A DNA stretch of 29,312 nt. It comes from a virus. This document shows, one piece after another, positions 28,596 through 29,312 of this stretch. The notes beneath the pieces are model-generated. The model was not told the origin of the DNA and made no database searches. It was given only the letters and a program-made list of their open reading frames with translations. How positions within the stretch are numbered: the first letter of the stretch is position 1; each line of letters starts with the position of its first letter. The translations under genes were made by a program, and so were the position numbers. The DNA is taken from the IMG/VR virus record IMGVR_UViG_3300025853_000472, positions 1-29,312 of that record; one strand, 5' to 3'.

Positions 28596-29009
28596 CTACC
28601 TCATGACGTCGATCGTGCCTGATACCAATGAGAAATAATTTGCGGTGACGTTCTTTTTGCCAAGCAACGTAAACGTGTATGACCTCGGTGTGAGGTTCAT
28701 CTGCGTTGCCGGAATGTCAATGTCGAAGTGGTCGCCGTGCTTGTGGATAGCCGTGTAGTCCACTCCCGATCCATGCGTTTTGCTCCCCCAATTTATGTAA
28801 CCGATGTTCGTCCATGAATCGACGCTCACAAGTACGGTTGAGTTCGTGCCTGTCGTGATCTGCAACACGACGTTCGTAAAGTCGTCTGCGAGGTTTTCCA
28901 CGCCCGCATCGTCCGTGATCGCTAGCTGAAAGATCGCCCGATAGGCGCTCTTGCATTGAACGCTTGCGTAGCCGATAGACGGGAATACTGTCGTCGGAGT
29001 GTAGCTCAT
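28596..29009 (-). CDS. Small beta-sandwich virion protein (BppU-like), 137 aa
   Basis: The protein starts MSYTPTTVFPSIGYASVQCK and has strands with AIFQLAITDDAGVENLADDF and TNVVLQITTGTNSTVLV. The motif DIDIPATQMNLTPRSYTFTL, ending SLVSGTIDVM, resembles the 'ltpgsYtY.v' Ig-like domains found in phage tail and fibre proteins such as BppU N-terminal domains. Its place upstream of the large terminase is unusual for a fibre protein. It starts directly after the previous stop (TAGATG). The role is inferred from fold. Confidence 0.55.
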   Translation of the reverse strand: MSYTPTTVFPSIGYASVQCKSAYRAIFQLAITDDAGVENLADDFTNVVLQITTGTNSTVLVSVDSWTNIGYINWGSKTHGSGVDYTAIHKHGDHFDIDIPATQMNLTPRSYTFTLLGKKNVTANYFSLVSGTIDVMR

Positions 29010-29312
29010 CTATAACCACATATTCTGAGGCGAAGCCGGTATCGGATCCATAGCCGTAGCGAAGACTGTCTCTGAGCGCATCCTTGCATTGGCGTGAAAG
29101 AGCGTATCGAATACCGCAGGAGTGATCACCTCGCCCGTATCCGGATTAATCACCGCAGGCGTTTCGATCAAGTGTTCCAAGTAAATACAAGAACCAACGC
29201 CACGGACGCTTGCCACTTCCATCCGCTTTGGATCGCGCGTACCCGTAGGATTACCCATATCGTCGGTGTCGTACCATTCAAAACCTTTGGATCGCAAGTC
29301 GGCAAGGATTGC
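29010..29312 (-). CDS. Partial CDS, unknown structural-region protein
   Basis: The frame is open to the right edge, so the true start lies outside; a TTG at 29297 is a weak alternative. The visible part reads RSKGFEWYDTDDMGNPTGTR then DPKRMEVASVRGVGSCIYLE and PAVINPDTGEVITPAVFDTL, ending PIPASPQNMWL. It contains ordered acidic and hydrophobic parts but no recognised motif. It is in the same operon as the next genes, with the stop adjacent to the next ATG. Confidence 0.55.
   Translation of the reverse strand, partial: AILADLRSKGFEWYDTDDMGNPTGTRDPKRMEVASVRGVGSCIYLEHLIETPAVINPDTGEVITPAVFDTLFHANARMRSETVFATAMDPIPASPQNMWL

Noticed and set aside
1-29312. tRNA or rRNA genes, integrase, repressor
   Set aside because: None could be recognised by reading; temperate lifestyle cannot be concluded from this window.

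Overview
The window is an almost fully coding stretch (about 57% GC by eye) of a tailed double-stranded DNA phage, or a prophage-like contig, with siphovirus architecture. Every convincing gene lies on the minus strand, so transcription runs right to left. Both edges cut through genes, so this is part of a larger genome. The host cannot be named. The GH108 lysozyme, 3TM-type holin and small spike base protein fit a Gram-negative host, but this is an inference.

From right to left: (1) the head module at 29.3-21.0 kb holds two small structural genes, terminase large subunit, HK97-type portal, a large multidomain S78-type prohead protease, the HK97-fold major capsid protein, a probable decoration protein and head-tail connectors. 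(2) The tail module at 21.0-14.2 kb holds a tail terminator candidate, two related tail-tube-like proteins, a tail assembly chaperone pair with a clear -1 frameshift site, a tape measure protein and two distal tail proteins. (3) A glycosyltransferase is followed by a lysis cassette at 14.2-11.9 kb (GH108 muramidase, membrane coiled-coil protein, 3TM holin) and a decayed metallophosphoesterase. (4) At 11.7-8.7 kb there is a train of eight small genes of unknown function, separated by four copies of a promoter-like block and five GC-rich hairpins. (5) At 8.7-6.4 kb lies a 2-aminoadenine (Z-genome) cluster: a DUF6378-like MazG relative, PurZ with Ser in place of the catalytic Asp of PurA, a MazZ-like pyrophosphohydrolase and a DatZ-like HD phosphohydrolase. 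(6) At 6.4-1.9 kb is a recombination and replication module: Rad52-like annealing protein, DUF4373 replication-organizer-like protein, two PD-(D/E)XK-fold nucleases, a small-terminase-like protein and short unknown genes. (7) At 1.9-0 kb are two more glycosyltransferases, a small spike base protein and a truncated gene.

How it may work together: PurZ with host PurB-type enzymes would make dZMP from dGMP. MazZ would supply dGMP from dGTP and DatZ would remove dATP, so that virion DNA carries 2-aminoadenine instead of adenine. No DNA polymerase, primase or helicase is visible, so a DpoZ-type polymerase, if present, lies outside the window.

The most unusual signals are two sequences matching the bacterial chromosomal parS consensus (one exact, one 15/16) in intergenic gaps of the head operon, the regularly spaced promoter and hairpin cassettes, hairpin elements next to glycosyltransferase genes, and marked over-representation of GATC.
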